Origin: Youngiibacter fragilis 232.1
GTDB taxonomy: Bacteria; Bacillota; Clostridia; Clostridiales; Clostridiaceae
Reading direction: 5' to 3'
DNA: 64,000 nt
Assembly: GCF_000495435.3 (NCBI RefSeq)
Contig: NZ_AXUN02000203.1
Coordinates: 17,448-81,447 of the forward strand
The position numbers were made by a program, and so were the translations under genes. The number at the start of each line of letters is the position of its first letter. Positions within the stretch are counted from its first letter, which is position 1. Positions 54,189 through 62,683 of the stretch are shown piece by piece. The notes beneath the pieces were generated by a model. It was not told where the DNA came from. It worked only from the letters and a program-made list of their open reading frames with translations, and did not search any database.

Positions 54189-55496
54189 ATGGATAAGATA
54201 AACAGCAAAAGTCGCTTTGTAATAATTTCATTTGATGCGCTTTCTTCACGTGACATGGATGTGCTGAAGCATCTGCCAGGTTTTTCAAGGCTGTACCGGG
54301 AAGGCTCCTATTGCGAGAATGTAAGGAGCGTCTATCCCAGCCTTACATATCCAGCCCATTGCTCGATATCAACCGGAATGCTTCCAATGAACCATGGTGT
54401 AACTTCTAATCATCTGCTTCAGCCAGACAGAAAGGATCCTGACTGGCACTGGACAAGGGACCACATAAAGACAGATACGTTCTATGATGCTGCGCTAAGG
54501 AAGGGCATGACAGTAGCTTCCCTGCTCTGGCCTATTACCGGAAAGTCCGCCATAACCTGGAACATGCCAGAGATTTATGCAAACAGGCCATGGAAGAACC
54601 AGATTGCCGTTTCACTTGCAAACGGAACACCTGACTATCTCCTTGAGCTCCAGAAAAGGTTCGGAAAGACCAGGCAGGGACTTAAGCAGCCAATGCTTGA
54701 TGATTTCGTCCATGAGAGTGCACTCTGGACAATAAGGGAAAAGAAGCCCGATGTCATAATGATCCATTACGTTGACCTTGACTCAATGAGGCATCACCAC
54801 GGATATGCCTCCAAAGAGGCTGATTCAGCCCTTCTAAGGCACGACAGAAGACTCACCGACATATTGGAAGTCCTTGAGGAAGAAGACCTCATGGAGGTTA
54901 CCACGCTGTTCGTTCTTGGCGACCATGACCAGATTAAGGTAAATAACATAATATACCTTAACTCCATATTCAAGGATAAAGGGCTCATAGAAGCAAAGGG
55001 TGGAAAAATAACAGACTGGAAGGCATATGCCCAGACCCTTGACGGTTCCTCCTATGTCCATGTAAAAGACAGAAGCGACACGGAGACATATTCTAAGGTT
55101 GAGTCGATCCTTAAAAAGCTTCAATCGATACCTTCATACGGCATCGAGAAGGTCTGCACTTCCGATGAGGCAGTCGCTTTAGGTGCAAGCCGCGATGCCT
55201 CATTCATGCTGGAAGCGGCATCAGGCTTCAAGTTCCTTCCTGATATCGACAAGCCTGCAGTTGCACCAATACCACCAGCAATCGATGGATGGTTTGAGGA
55301 ATCCATATCCACTCACGGCTTCTCACCCGACAAGGAAAACTACACGACAGTGTTTTACGCTATGGGCAATGGAATCAGGAAGGGCATCGTAATCCCATCC
55401 ATGTCACTCATTGATGAAGGTCCGACATTCGCGAAAGTGATGGGGACTGTACTATATGACACAGACGGCAGAGTCCTTGATGAAATACTTGATTAG
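54189..55496 (+). CDS. alkaline-phosphatase-superfamily phosphodiesterase (NPP type)
   Basis: A 435-residue protein. The start has the metal-binding SFDALSSRD, then the nucleophile region YPSLTYPAHCSISTGMLP, HGVTSNH, the metal ligands DLDSMRHHHG and LGDHDQ, and a late His. This pattern is that of type I phosphodiesterase/nucleotide pyrophosphatases. No signal peptide is obvious, so it is probably cytosolic. The substrate is unknown. ATG 54189 follows GGAGG; the frame upstream to 54117 is leader. Confidence 0.9.
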   Translation: MDKINSKSRFVIISFDALSSRDMDVLKHLPGFSRLYREGSYCENVRSVYPSLTYPAHCSISTGMLPMNHGVTSNHLLQPDRKDPDWHWTRDHIKTDTFYDAALRKGMTVASLLWPITGKSAITWNMPEIYANRPWKNQIAVSLANGTPDYLLELQKRFGKTRQGLKQPMLDDFVHESALWTIREKKPDVIMIHYVDLDSMRHHHGYASKEADSALLRHDRRLTDILEVLEEEDLMEVTTLFVLGDHDQIKVNNIIYLNSIFKDKGLIEAKGGKITDWKAYAQTLDGSSYVHVKDRSDTETYSKVESILKKLQSIPSYGIEKVCTSDEAVALGASRDASFMLEAASGFKFLPDIDKPAVAPIPPAIDGWFEESISTHGFSPDKENYTTVFYAMGNGIRKGIVIPSMSLIDEGPTFAKVMGTVLYDTDGRVLDEILD

Positions 55497-55526
55497 AGCC
55501 TTGAAATTTAATAATCTACCTTTTTC

Positions 55527-55575
55527 AAAGCAAAGAATCATACGACTGTATTCGTAAAGTTCTTTGCTTTTGTGT
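55527..55575 (+). terminator. terminator of the phosphodiesterase gene
   Basis: Perfect 11-bp stem AAAGCAAAGAA (55527-55537) / TTCTTTGCTTT (55560-55570), with inner TACGA/TCGTA pairing and a T-rich end. Confidence 0.8.
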
Positions 55576-55646
55576 AGTTCAAGTCAATGTTTGCGCTAAA
55601 ACTACTTTATATTTTGCAATAATGTTATTGTACTTAATCAGCCCAA

Positions 55647-56555
55647 TCATCTTCTCCAGACTCTATCATCAGGATTCCAAATACTTACAAATTGTTCATC
55701 TTCAATTAGTGAATTAAGAATCGGCTTTAGGAAAATGCCAATGTCAGTCATGATTTCAGGAAAAGATTGCCCTACTGCTTGTCCTAACCTCCTCTTGAAT
55801 ATTCCCCATTGCTTATTTAAACTATCATTCTCTGCATACTCAGAAGTGAAGATATAAACCGCATCAGATATGTCAGTGTTCCTTTGTGCAAAAGTTTGTC
55901 TAATCGCATTTTGGAGAATTTCACCATCAAATTCTCTTGTAGAAAGAAAACTGTGGACATCGTAAAAGTCCTTAAGCCTGCCGTTGAACACAGAGTGTCT
56001 AACCATTGCATGGAATTTTTCTGCAATTAATGAATCTATTGAATATGCCTTGAGTATAATAGGTTCAAGTTCTGATAGCATTGGAGGATATTCTAAAATG
56101 CTTGGATTAATCACAATATCCCCAAATCCTATATCTATGTGCATGTGAATATTTGTATTCTGTCCTAGATAGCATGTGATTTTGAGCTGGACACCAGGAT
56201 AACCTGCGTGAACCATTATTTTCTGTATAGTCATTGTATTGATATTAAAGTGTAATCCATCACCATCGTAATCAACACTGAAAATTTCAGTAAAAATCGC
56301 TTCAATGTTCTTAAGTTCATTTTTAAGTTTTATTGCGAGTAAATCAATATCCAAAGTAGGCCTAGACTTCATCCTCATCAAAATGAATGTCAAGAGACCA
56401 CCTTTCAGAATAAAGTTATCCTTGTATTGTGATTTCGAAATTCTCAGCAAAATTCCATTCTGCATGTGAAACCTTAGCAACATCTCATATGGCAGTAACT
56501 CTCTACGTGCAATATTCTTTAATCGCATCTCAATTGACTTCGACATGTCCTTCAC
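55647..56555 (-). CDS. abiEii: AbiEii nucleotidyltransferase toxin
   Basis: A 302-residue toxin of the type IV AbiE system. Nucleotidyltransferase core: FILKGGLLTFIL, then the metal-binding DxD in RPTLDIDLLA, and the later LIAEKFHAMV and GRLKDFYDVHSFL segments that mark AbiEii. Relatives add nucleotides to tRNA 3' ends, stopping growth during phage infection. Its GTG start shares one base with the AbiEi stop (TAGTG), with the ribosome site inside the antitoxin gene. AT-rich and low in AGG codons, so likely acquired. Confidence 0.93.
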   Translation of the reverse strand: MKDMSKSIEMRLKNIARRELLPYEMLLRFHMQNGILLRISKSQYKDNFILKGGLLTFILMRMKSRPTLDIDLLAIKLKNELKNIEAIFTEIFSVDYDGDGLHFNINTMTIQKIMVHAGYPGVQLKITCYLGQNTNIHMHIDIGFGDIVINPSILEYPPMLSELEPIILKAYSIDSLIAEKFHAMVRHSVFNGRLKDFYDVHSFLSTREFDGEILQNAIRQTFAQRNTDISDAVYIFTSEYAENDSLNKQWGIFKRRLGQAVGQSFPEIMTDIGIFLKPILNSLIEDEQFVSIWNPDDRVWRR

Positions 56556-57232
56556 TAAATGAGAACCTCCATATAGGTATTCAGTATTTTTTGAACTCTA
56601 CAGATTTTGGCATATTTTAGAAGCACATCCAGTTTCCTGTCATTTCTGTCAAAGTAGTTTTCAAGTGTTTCTTTTACGATATCTTTTCCGATTTTTTCCC
56701 TGTATCTCAGGCAATCTATTACAGTCTTTTCAAGGTCATAAACCCTGAATGGGTGACCATCGATGTACTTTGTTTCTATACCAGTACCAAATGTATTTTG
56801 GGAGAAGTAAACAAGCTTTATCGGAGGATATTCAGGCAGCGCAATTTTCTTATCACGTTCAATTGCTACTTCATATACTCTTGGTGTGTATGTTGTCAGA
56901 CCATGGTAAGCCAGCGCGCTGCTAAGGCAGAGCACTCCATCTGGTACGATTTTTGCAACATCTACAATAGACACGTCAAATTTAAAATCAAATCCCTCTT
57001 CATTGGCTCTATAAAGACCACGTTTGACGCCCACTATCTTCCCAGTTTTTTTCAGCGAATTAATATAGTATGGATTAATGTCTTCTTTTACCATATCTGC
57101 AGTTGTTGCATATCCATTATTTCTCCTGATTATCTCGAAGATTCTATTTATCTGTTGATCCTCAACGCTTTCACTGACTGTCTTTTCTGTATTACTGTGG
57201 TTCACTTGTGAATATTCGCTTTTCGCTTTCAT
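56555..57232 (-). CDS. abiEi: AbiEi antitoxin / repressor
   Basis: A 225-residue partner of AbiEii. N-terminal winged-helix region (RIFEIIRRNNGYATTADMVKE, then YINSLKKTGKIVGVKRGLY) and C-terminal antitoxin domain (LCLSSALAYHGL, then YDLEKTVIDCLRYREKIG). AbiEi proteins silence the toxin and bind inverted repeats in their own promoter. ATG 57232 follows GGGAGG. The upstream 270-base gap is AT-rich; I found no clear inverted-repeat pair there. Confidence 0.93.
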   Translation of the reverse strand: MKAKSEYSQVNHSNTEKTVSESVEDQQINRIFEIIRRNNGYATTADMVKEDINPYYINSLKKTGKIVGVKRGLYRANEEGFDFKFDVSIVDVAKIVPDGVLCLSSALAYHGLTTYTPRVYEVAIERDKKIALPEYPPIKLVYFSQNTFGTGIETKYIDGHPFRVYDLEKTVIDCLRYREKIGKDIVKETLENYFDRNDRKLDVLLKYAKICRVQKILNTYMEVLI

Positions 57233-57427
57233 CTCTAGCCTCCCCTTACGGAAATAACCGCACTAATTATTATATGCAGTTGTTTTCTTAATTTATTATA
57301 CCATACACTACTCCAAAATCTACTTTGCTATCTCATCTTGCTTAGAAATGACATATTAGTTCAAATGTGTTGATAATCATCCTTATATTGTTGAAAGATT
57401 TCATATTGAATCAGTACCTTAAGAAGG

Positions 57428-57466
57428 CAGAAAGCCTTGCTGCCAATAGACACACAAGGCTTTCTG
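57428..57466 (-). terminator. terminator of the aldo/keto reductase gene
   Basis: Perfect 12-bp stem CAGAAAGCCTTG / CAAGGCTTTCTG (57428-57439 / 57455-57466), followed on the minus strand by CCTTCTT. Confidence 0.7.
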
Positions 57467-57502
57467 GTTATATTTGAATTCACAACGCTTCCATAATGTT
57501 GT

Positions 57503-58363
57503 CTACATCAGGTCCCTTCTCTTCTTTATGAGTTCGACGAAAAGATCAACAGTACTTGCCTCCTGATGTGAGAAGAACAGGCTCTTACCGGTATCCAGGG
57601 TCCTTATGGTTTCCATGTCCTCTACCGACAGCTCGAAGTCGAACACTTCGAAATTTTGCTGTATCCTTTCCCTGTGGATTGATTTGGCAAGTGCAACAAC
57701 CTTTCTTTGGATCAGCCATCTTAGTATGACCTGAGCTACACTCTTGTTGTGCTTTAAAGCGATTTCCTTAAGTACCGGATTCTCGAATATCCCGTTCCTT
57801 CCTTCTCCAAATGGAGCCCAGGCTTCAATCTGTACGCCATTCTTTACCATGTTCTCCTGAGCAAATATCTGCTGGTTAAGTGGATTTGTCTCCACCTGGT
57901 TGACCTGAGGCACTATCTCATTGAATGCTGCAATATCTGAAAGCCTGTCAGGATAGAAGTTGCTGACACCGATAGCCCTGACCTTGCCTTCCTTGTACAG
58001 GTCCTCCAGTGCATGATAAGCACCGTAATAGTCACTAAAAGGCTGATGAAGGAGAATCAGGTCAAGGTAATCAGTCCTTAGTTTCCTCATCGACTCAAGA
58101 ACCGAAGCTCTTGTCATATCGTAACCGTAATTGTCTATCCATACCTTTGTAGTAACAAACAGTTCTTCGCGGGGAATTCCGCATTTCTCTATCGCACGTC
58201 CTACCGCTTCCTCATTGAAATAGGACTGAGCAGTATCGATCAGCCTGTATCCAATACTTATCGCATCCAGTACGCACCTTTCGCAATCCTCCTTTGGTAT
58301 CTGGTAGACGCCAAATCCAAGAAGCGGCATCTTAACTCCATTGTTCAATACAACATGCTCCAT
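57503..58363 (-). CDS. aldo/keto reductase
   Basis: A 286-residue TIM-barrel NADPH-dependent carbonyl reductase. Catalytic tetrad: Asp in [10 protein letters not shown] (DTA), Tyr in the same segment, Lys in TTKVWI and His in LILLHQP; IGVSNF follows and the C-terminal cofactor region has [16 protein letters not shown]. It resembles 2,5-diketo-gluconate reductase-like AKR5 members. ATG 58363 follows AAGGAGG. It is divergent from a MerR regulator, with a 19-base-spacer promoter between them, so induction by a toxic aldehyde or electrophile is likely. Confidence 0.94.
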   Translation of the reverse strand: MEHVVLNNGVKMPLLGFGVYQIPKEDCERCVLDAISIGYRLIDTAQSYFNEEAVGRAIEKCGIPREELFVTTKVWIDNYGYDMTRASVLESMRKLRTDYLDLILLHQPFSDYYGAYHALEDLYKEGKVRAIGVSNFYPDRLSDIAAFNEIVPQVNQVETNPLNQQIFAQENMVKNGVQIEAWAPFGEGRNGIFENPVLKEIALKHNKSVAQVILRWLIQRKVVALAKSIHRERIQQNFEVFDFELSVEDMETIRTLDTGKSLFFSHQEASTVDLFVELIKKRRDLM

Positions 58364-58407
58364 AATTTTTCCTCCTTGTTTTCCTCACTATTTTTAGTTA
58401 CAATTCA

Positions 58408-58438
58408 ACTATAATCCCCGTTAGTAACTACCGGTCAA
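58408..58438 (-). promoter_or_regulatory. MerR-type promoter of the aldo/keto reductase
   Basis: Minus strand TTGACC (58438-58433), a 19-base spacer and TATAGT (58413-58408). The long spacer with a dyad (TAGTTACTA) at its centre is the hallmark of promoters activated by MerR-family twisting. Confidence 0.8.
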
Positions 58439-58469
58439 TACCTATGTTTGAATTTTGGAGGATAAGAAG

Positions 58470-58868
58470 ATGTACACCATGAAGGAAACCAGCCAGAGAG
58501 TAAAAATGACATATGAGGCTCTTAAGTTTTATTGTAATGAAGGTCTTGTGCCCAATGTAAAGCGCGACAAGAACAACCACAGGATATTCGATGACAGGGA
58601 TGTCAGCTGGATAGAAGGGCTTACCTGCCTCAGGAAATGCGGAATGAGCATAAGTGACATGAAGGTCTATATGGAACACTGCATGATTGGGGAAGAATCA
58701 ATCCCTGATCGGAAAGCAATGCTGGATATCCAAAGAAAAATCCTTATAGATAAGATACGCGAACTGAACGAATCTGTAGAATATATTGACTCAAAGCAGA
58801 AGTTCTATGACGACGTCCTTGAAGGCAGGATAAAGTATTTCAGCAACCTGATTTCGGTTGTAGATTAG
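58470..58868 (+). CDS. MerR-family transcriptional regulator
   Basis: A 132-residue protein: N-terminal MerR helix-turn-helix (YTMKETSQRVKMTYEALKFYCNEGLV, then NNHRIFDDRDVSWIEGL), then a dimerisation coiled coil (RKILIDKIRELNESVEYIDSKQ). Cys residues (FYCNEG, LTCLRKCG, EHCM) may be sensing sites. ATG 58470 follows GGAGGAT; the TTG at 58455 is in the leader. Controls the divergent aldo/keto reductase through the 19-base-spacer promoter, a YhdM/AdhR-like aldehyde response by analogy. Confidence 0.93.
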   Translation: MYTMKETSQRVKMTYEALKFYCNEGLVPNVKRDKNNHRIFDDRDVSWIEGLTCLRKCGMSISDMKVYMEHCMIGEESIPDRKAMLDIQRKILIDKIRELNESVEYIDSKQKFYDDVLEGRIKYFSNLISVVD

Positions 58869-58965
58869 CCATAGGAGCCATTTATCAGCTGAAGATCCCC
58901 GCGTTTCATCATGAGCCTTAAGGACACTACCTTGAGTACTGTGATGACTACTCCTGCCCAATGAG

Positions 58966-58991
58966 AAAGGACCTCTTGCGAGGTCCTTTTT
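58966..58991 (+). terminator. terminator of the merR gene
   Basis: Stem AAAGGACCTC (58966-58975) / GAGGTCCTTT (58980-58989) and T run. About 100 bases separate it from the stop, and an imperfect hairpin (AGGGTAG/CTACCCT) follows near 59016. Confidence 0.85.
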
Positions 58992-59159
58992 CAGGGAAAC
59001 AGTATAGTTACAAAGGGTAGGGGTATTACTACCCTTGGATATGGGAGCTTATCCATGAAATTAGTATATCAGAAAATATAGATATTTTTTTAACATGATT
59101 GTAAATAAATCGTTAATTAACGAACACTATCATTTATTACCTGTTCACTTTTCGAACGC

Positions 59160-59816
59160 TCAGCCTATCTCATACTTCTTCATCTTGTAGTAAAGAGTGT
59201 TTCTGCCTATTCCAAGGGTCCTTGCCATTTTTGAGATGTTCCACTTGAGGGCTTCACCAGCGTTGATTATCGCGAACTTCTCATACTCCTCCAATGTTAT
59301 TGGTGCATCCTTGGCGAGTGCATCCCTTGAATGGAGTGTCGTCTTGTCGAAACCCTGAGACTTGAGATACGCATCATTAAGCGTAGTATCAGCAATCTCT
59401 CCGATCCTCTCAACAAGTTCATCCTCATTGAGCTCAGTGTAGAAGAATACGACTATCCCCTTCATGTATCCAGCTGAAAACACCGGAACCGCGCATGCGA
59501 TAGCACCGGAGTTCAGTCTCCTGGTTATCGGCTTCTTCCTGTCCCTGGCTTCTTTCGATATGCAGCCTAGAAGTGTGTTCTCAGACAGTTTCTGATTGAC
59601 CCTTGTGTCCCTTATTATGGGAAGTCTTACTATATCCTTTTTCTCTTCATGTGTTATCCTCAGGTCTTCTGAAACTATGAATGTTGCATTGCACTTCATG
59701 GGAATAAAGCCTTCTGGATCGACTTCTTCGAGAAGGTTCTCAAGCTCAGATTCCCTTAGACCATGATATGTGTCGGAATTGTTAATTCCAAAACCAGTTC
59801 TGTTTGCTGCATCCAT
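59160..59816 (-). CDS. GAF-like sensor with C-terminal Fis-type HTH
   Basis: About 218 residues. The first 170 resemble the sensory N-terminus of AcoR-type activators (GAIACAVPVFSAGYMKGIVVFF, then RIGEIADTTLNDAY). The C-terminus is a Fis/HTH_8 helix pair: EALKWNISKMARTLGIGRNTLYYKMKKY. The central sigma-54 AAA+ domain found in AcoR is absent, so it cannot activate sigma-54 promoters by itself. ATG 59816 follows GGTGGA; the TTG at 59828 is rejected. A 9-bp-stem hairpin precedes the ribosome site. Target unknown. Confidence 0.85.
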   Translation of the reverse strand: MDAANRTGFGINNSDTYHGLRESELENLLEEVDPEGFIPMKCNATFIVSEDLRITHEEKKDIVRLPIIRDTRVNQKLSENTLLGCISKEARDRKKPITRRLNSGAIACAVPVFSAGYMKGIVVFFYTELNEDELVERIGEIADTTLNDAYLKSQGFDKTTLHSRDALAKDAPITLEEYEKFAIINAGEALKWNISKMARTLGIGRNTLYYKMKKYEIG

Positions 59817-59824
59817 TAAGTCCA

Positions 59825-59866
59825 CCAACTTTCCTTATATATTGATAATATATTAACGAAAGTTGG
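59825..59866 (-). promoter_or_regulatory. leader hairpin of the GAF-Fis gene
   Basis: Minus-strand RNA arms CCAACTTTC (59866-59858) and GAAAGTTGG (59833-59825), with ATATT/AATAT inside; the 3' arm touches the ribosome site. Confidence 0.5.
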
Positions 59867-60065
59867 TTTTCAAGTTAATTTATGGCAAAAGTCAATAATT
59901 AGCACCATTGCAGAAATTGGATAAAATAATGGACAAATCTTCATTTACAAGGATTTCTGTTGTGAAATCCATTTTCAATAAAGGTCTGCCCACTTAAACG
60001 TGTACTAAAACAGGTAAAAACTGCCAATTGTTGATACAGTATTCATGTTTATGGATTGTTCATTT

Positions 60066-60866
60066 TCAGCCCAGATTCGAGGAAACAAGGCCCAGGCTCA
60101 CCAGAGCCTTGAGAACTCCTTCCTTGTCCACTTCCTCTGTGATGTGGGTTGCCTCTTCCTTCAGGATATCGCAGGCGTTTCCCATGGCAATGCTGACATC
60201 CACAACGCTGAATAGGGTCCTGTCATTCATCCCGTCTCCAAAAGCATAGGTCTCATGGTCCTCACCGAAGTGTCTTCTTACCGCAAGAGCCCCCTCAGCC
60301 TTGGAGCTTGAGGTGAACAGCACGTCATAGGCCCTGTAGCCTGTCTGCCTTATGAATGTGAATTCGCGCAAGAATCCCCTAGCCTTCTCCTCCTGCTCCT
60401 TAGTGTCCAGGAACACTATGAACATGTTAACTCCCTGGTAATCCCTTACCCTTGCATCCTTTGCATACTTCCTTGGCATCTTCGCTACCGTGACATAATC
60501 CACAATCTCCTTGTCATTCAGGTGGCTGTAGTATGAGAACTCCTGGGTTTCAGCAATGTACATGATCCTGTTCTCATCAAGGAAATCAAGGACCTCTGCA
60601 AGCCTGTCTCCTGTAAGGCTGACGTTGTGCACAATCTCACCGTCTATCTCGGCATACGCTCCGTTGGATGTCACGTAACCATCCACGGGAAGGCTCCTAA
60701 TATGGTCATCCATTACAGAAAGAGCCCTTCCGGAACAGAGAACTACCTTTCCGCCTTTCTGCCTTATCTCCTCAAATGCCCTGATCGTGGCGTCAGATAC
60801 CTTGTCCTTGCCTATCCTGTACTCCACAAGAGTCCCGTCAATATCAAGAAATACTATCTTCTTCAA
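60066..60866 (-). CDS. Cof-type HAD-IIB phosphatase
   Basis: A 266-residue HAD hydrolase: motif I FLDIDGTLVEY, motif II VLCSGRA, motif III Lys near SSSKAEGALAV and motif IV FGDGMNDRTLFSV, with a C2B cap (residues 80-190). It acts on phosphorylated sugars or cofactors; substrate unknown. The start codon is TTG 60866 (GGAG upstream); no closer ATG fits the family's N-terminus. A second HAD-IIB gene in the window lies at 32233-33060 and is not closely similar. Confidence 0.92.
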   Translation of the reverse strand: MKKIVFLDIDGTLVEYRIGKDKVSDATIRAFEEIRQKGGKVVLCSGRALSVMDDHIRSLPVDGYVTSNGAYAEIDGEIVHNVSLTGDRLAEVLDFLDENRIMYIAETQEFSYYSHLNDKEIVDYVTVAKMPRKYAKDARVRDYQGVNMFIVFLDTKEQEEKARGFLREFTFIRQTGYRAYDVLFTSSSKAEGALAVRRHFGEDHETYAFGDGMNDRTLFSVVDVSIAMGNACDILKEEATHITEEVDKEGVLKALVSLGLVSSNLG

Positions 60867-61097
60867 ATCATCAACTCCAAAAATCTACTCTGTCCATTTT
60901 ACCACGAGCATGGTGATTTGGGTCAATAACTGTGCAATGGTTAGATACCATGACCCCTCACTTTCATCATTTCCGCTTAATTCAACACTTTCCCACATTA
61001 ACATAATTGCATATTTTGCCGATTATTTCTGAAATTGCTGTGATATAATACATGGGTAGGTATAAAGATGCATAAACAAAGGAAGGCGGTCGGTCAC

Positions 61098-61793
61098 ATG
61101 ATGCTGGGAAATTTCGTCAACGTAGCGGCTATATTAGGCGGAAGCCTGTTAGGGTTCATATTTAAAAAGAAGATAAACAAGAATACATCTGCAAGCGTGT
61201 TCAGGGTCCTCGGACTCTGTGTCCTGTACATTGGAATTGCGGGAGTACTTGAGACTGAAAACCCACTTCTTCTCATTGTCTCAATGGCAATAGGGACAGT
61301 AATAGGAGAAACACTTGATATAGAAGGCTTCCTTGAAAGGACGTCTCAGAAACTTGAGACCATGCTGAAGGCTGATGAGGGAAGCGGACTGAAGGAAGGT
61401 TTCCTTACGGCTACTCTGCTTTTCTGCGTAGGCTCAATGGCCATAATCGGGCCAATAGAATCAGCGCTGACCGGGAACCATACCACACTTTTTGCAAAAT
61501 CCGTACTCGACGGAATTTCATCGATAGTGTTTGCAGGGACGATAGGTGCAGCCGGAGTCGCGCTCTCCTCTCTACCCTTATTCACATATCAGGGCTCAAT
61601 AGCTATTTTTGCAGGGATACTGAAGCCATTCATGACTCCTGAGCTTATCACCGCACTCGCTTCAACTGGATCACTCATGATCCTGGGGCTGGGACTCAAT
61701 ATGGTTCTGGATGCGAAGCTCAAGATTTCCAACATGCTTCCAGCCCTTCTGGTGCCTGTAGTCTATTTCTCAGCGCTCGCATGGATAGGCTAG
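61098..61793 (+). CDS. DUF554 membrane protein
   Basis: About 231 residues, six to seven transmembrane helices: MLGNFVNVAAILGGSLLGF, VFRVLGLCVLYIGIAG, LLLIVSMAIGTVIGETLDIE, ATLLFCVGSMAIIGPIESAL and so on. This is the DUF554 pattern (YdfK/YqgA-like). A transport role is guessed only from topology. The start could be ATG 61098 or 61101; the ATG at 61068 would add an atypical basic leader. The glycine-rich helix-packing motifs are conserved. Confidence 0.9.
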   Translation: MMLGNFVNVAAILGGSLLGFIFKKKINKNTSASVFRVLGLCVLYIGIAGVLETENPLLLIVSMAIGTVIGETLDIEGFLERTSQKLETMLKADEGSGLKEGFLTATLLFCVGSMAIIGPIESALTGNHTTLFAKSVLDGISSIVFAGTIGAAGVALSSLPLFTYQGSIAIFAGILKPFMTPELITALASTGSLMILGLGLNMVLDAKLKISNMLPALLVPVVYFSALAWIG

Positions 61794-61845
61794 CGGAAGC
61801 TTCCTGACCGGATACTTCACTCCGATAACTGAACTGACAGTAAAT

Positions 61846-61892
61846 ATGCCAGCTGGTACCTCCAAGAGGTTTCCAGCTGGCATTCAATTTTT
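61846..61892 (+). terminator. terminator of the DUF554 gene
   Basis: Perfect 11-bp stem ATGCCAGCTGG (61846-61856) / CCAGCTGGCAT (61873-61883), with inner CCTC/GAGG pairs and a T run (61888-61892). Confidence 0.88.
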
Positions 61893-62644
61893 CAGATCAT
61901 TCCCCTGTATTCCAGAAGCCTTTCAAGGAAGTACACTATCTGGACTCTCCACCATGGCCAGTCATGCGCCACCTCATATCCCCAGAAGTCTACCCATGCA
62001 GGGATGTTCTTCTCCCTGAATATGTCCCCTATCAGTCTGGTGTCCCTTATGGACTCCGCCTCGAATGCTCCCTGGCCTACGCAGACGATGATGTCTCCAT
62101 TCCTGTATCTGTCCAGGTAATACGGGTCATCAATGTTCTTCAGGTAGTCTACAGGTGAATTGATGTAAACATTGTAGCCGAAATCCTCTCCCACGAAGAA
62201 CCTGGCGTCATATATTCCGCTAAGTGCTATTGTGGCATCGAACACATCAGGATGCCTGAGGTATATGTTGAGTGCGTGGAATGCGCCCATGCTTGAGCCG
62301 TGGGCGATGAACCCCCCGTACCAGCCGGTCTGTTCCTTTATCAGCGGTACCAGCTCGTCTACAATGAAGAGGTCGTACTGGTTGTGTCGCTTTGCCCTTT
62401 CCTCGCTTGGAAGCCCGTAGTTGTACCAGCTTTCAGAGTCGATTGAGTCGGGTGTGAACACCCTTACAAGTCCCCTGTCTATGAGATGCGCTATGGCATC
62501 TATCATCTTGAAGTCCTCGAATTCATAGAACCTGCCTCCTGATGAAGGGAATACTATCATCGGCTTGCCGGCATGTCCATAACTCTTGAATTCGATGTCC
62601 CTGTTAAGGTTCCTGCTATAGATCTTCTGATAACTTATCTGCAT
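61892..62644 (-). CDS. alpha/beta-hydrolase esterase
   Basis: A 250-residue putative esterase (esterase D/antigen-85-like family): MIVFPSSGGRFYEFEDF at the oxyanion side, nucleophile elbow GSSMGAFH (Ser about residue 118), an Asp in the PAWVDFWGYE region and catalytic His in VAHDWPWW. No signal peptide. It follows the ATP-grasp gene by 39 bases on the same strand. This ligase-esterase pairing recurs in Firmicutes; the substrate is not known. ATG 62644 follows GGAGGG. Confidence 0.9.
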   Translation of the reverse strand: MQISYQKIYSRNLNRDIEFKSYGHAGKPMIVFPSSGGRFYEFEDFKMIDAIAHLIDRGLVRVFTPDSIDSESWYNYGLPSEERAKRHNQYDLFIVDELVPLIKEQTGWYGGFIAHGSSMGAFHALNIYLRHPDVFDATIALSGIYDARFFVGEDFGYNVYINSPVDYLKNIDDPYYLDRYRNGDIIVCVGQGAFEAESIRDTRLIGDIFREKNIPAWVDFWGYEVAHDWPWWRVQIVYFLERLLEYRGMI

Positions 62645-62683
62645 GTCTGGCCCTCCTTGGTTACTTAAGTCATTTTTCTTATG

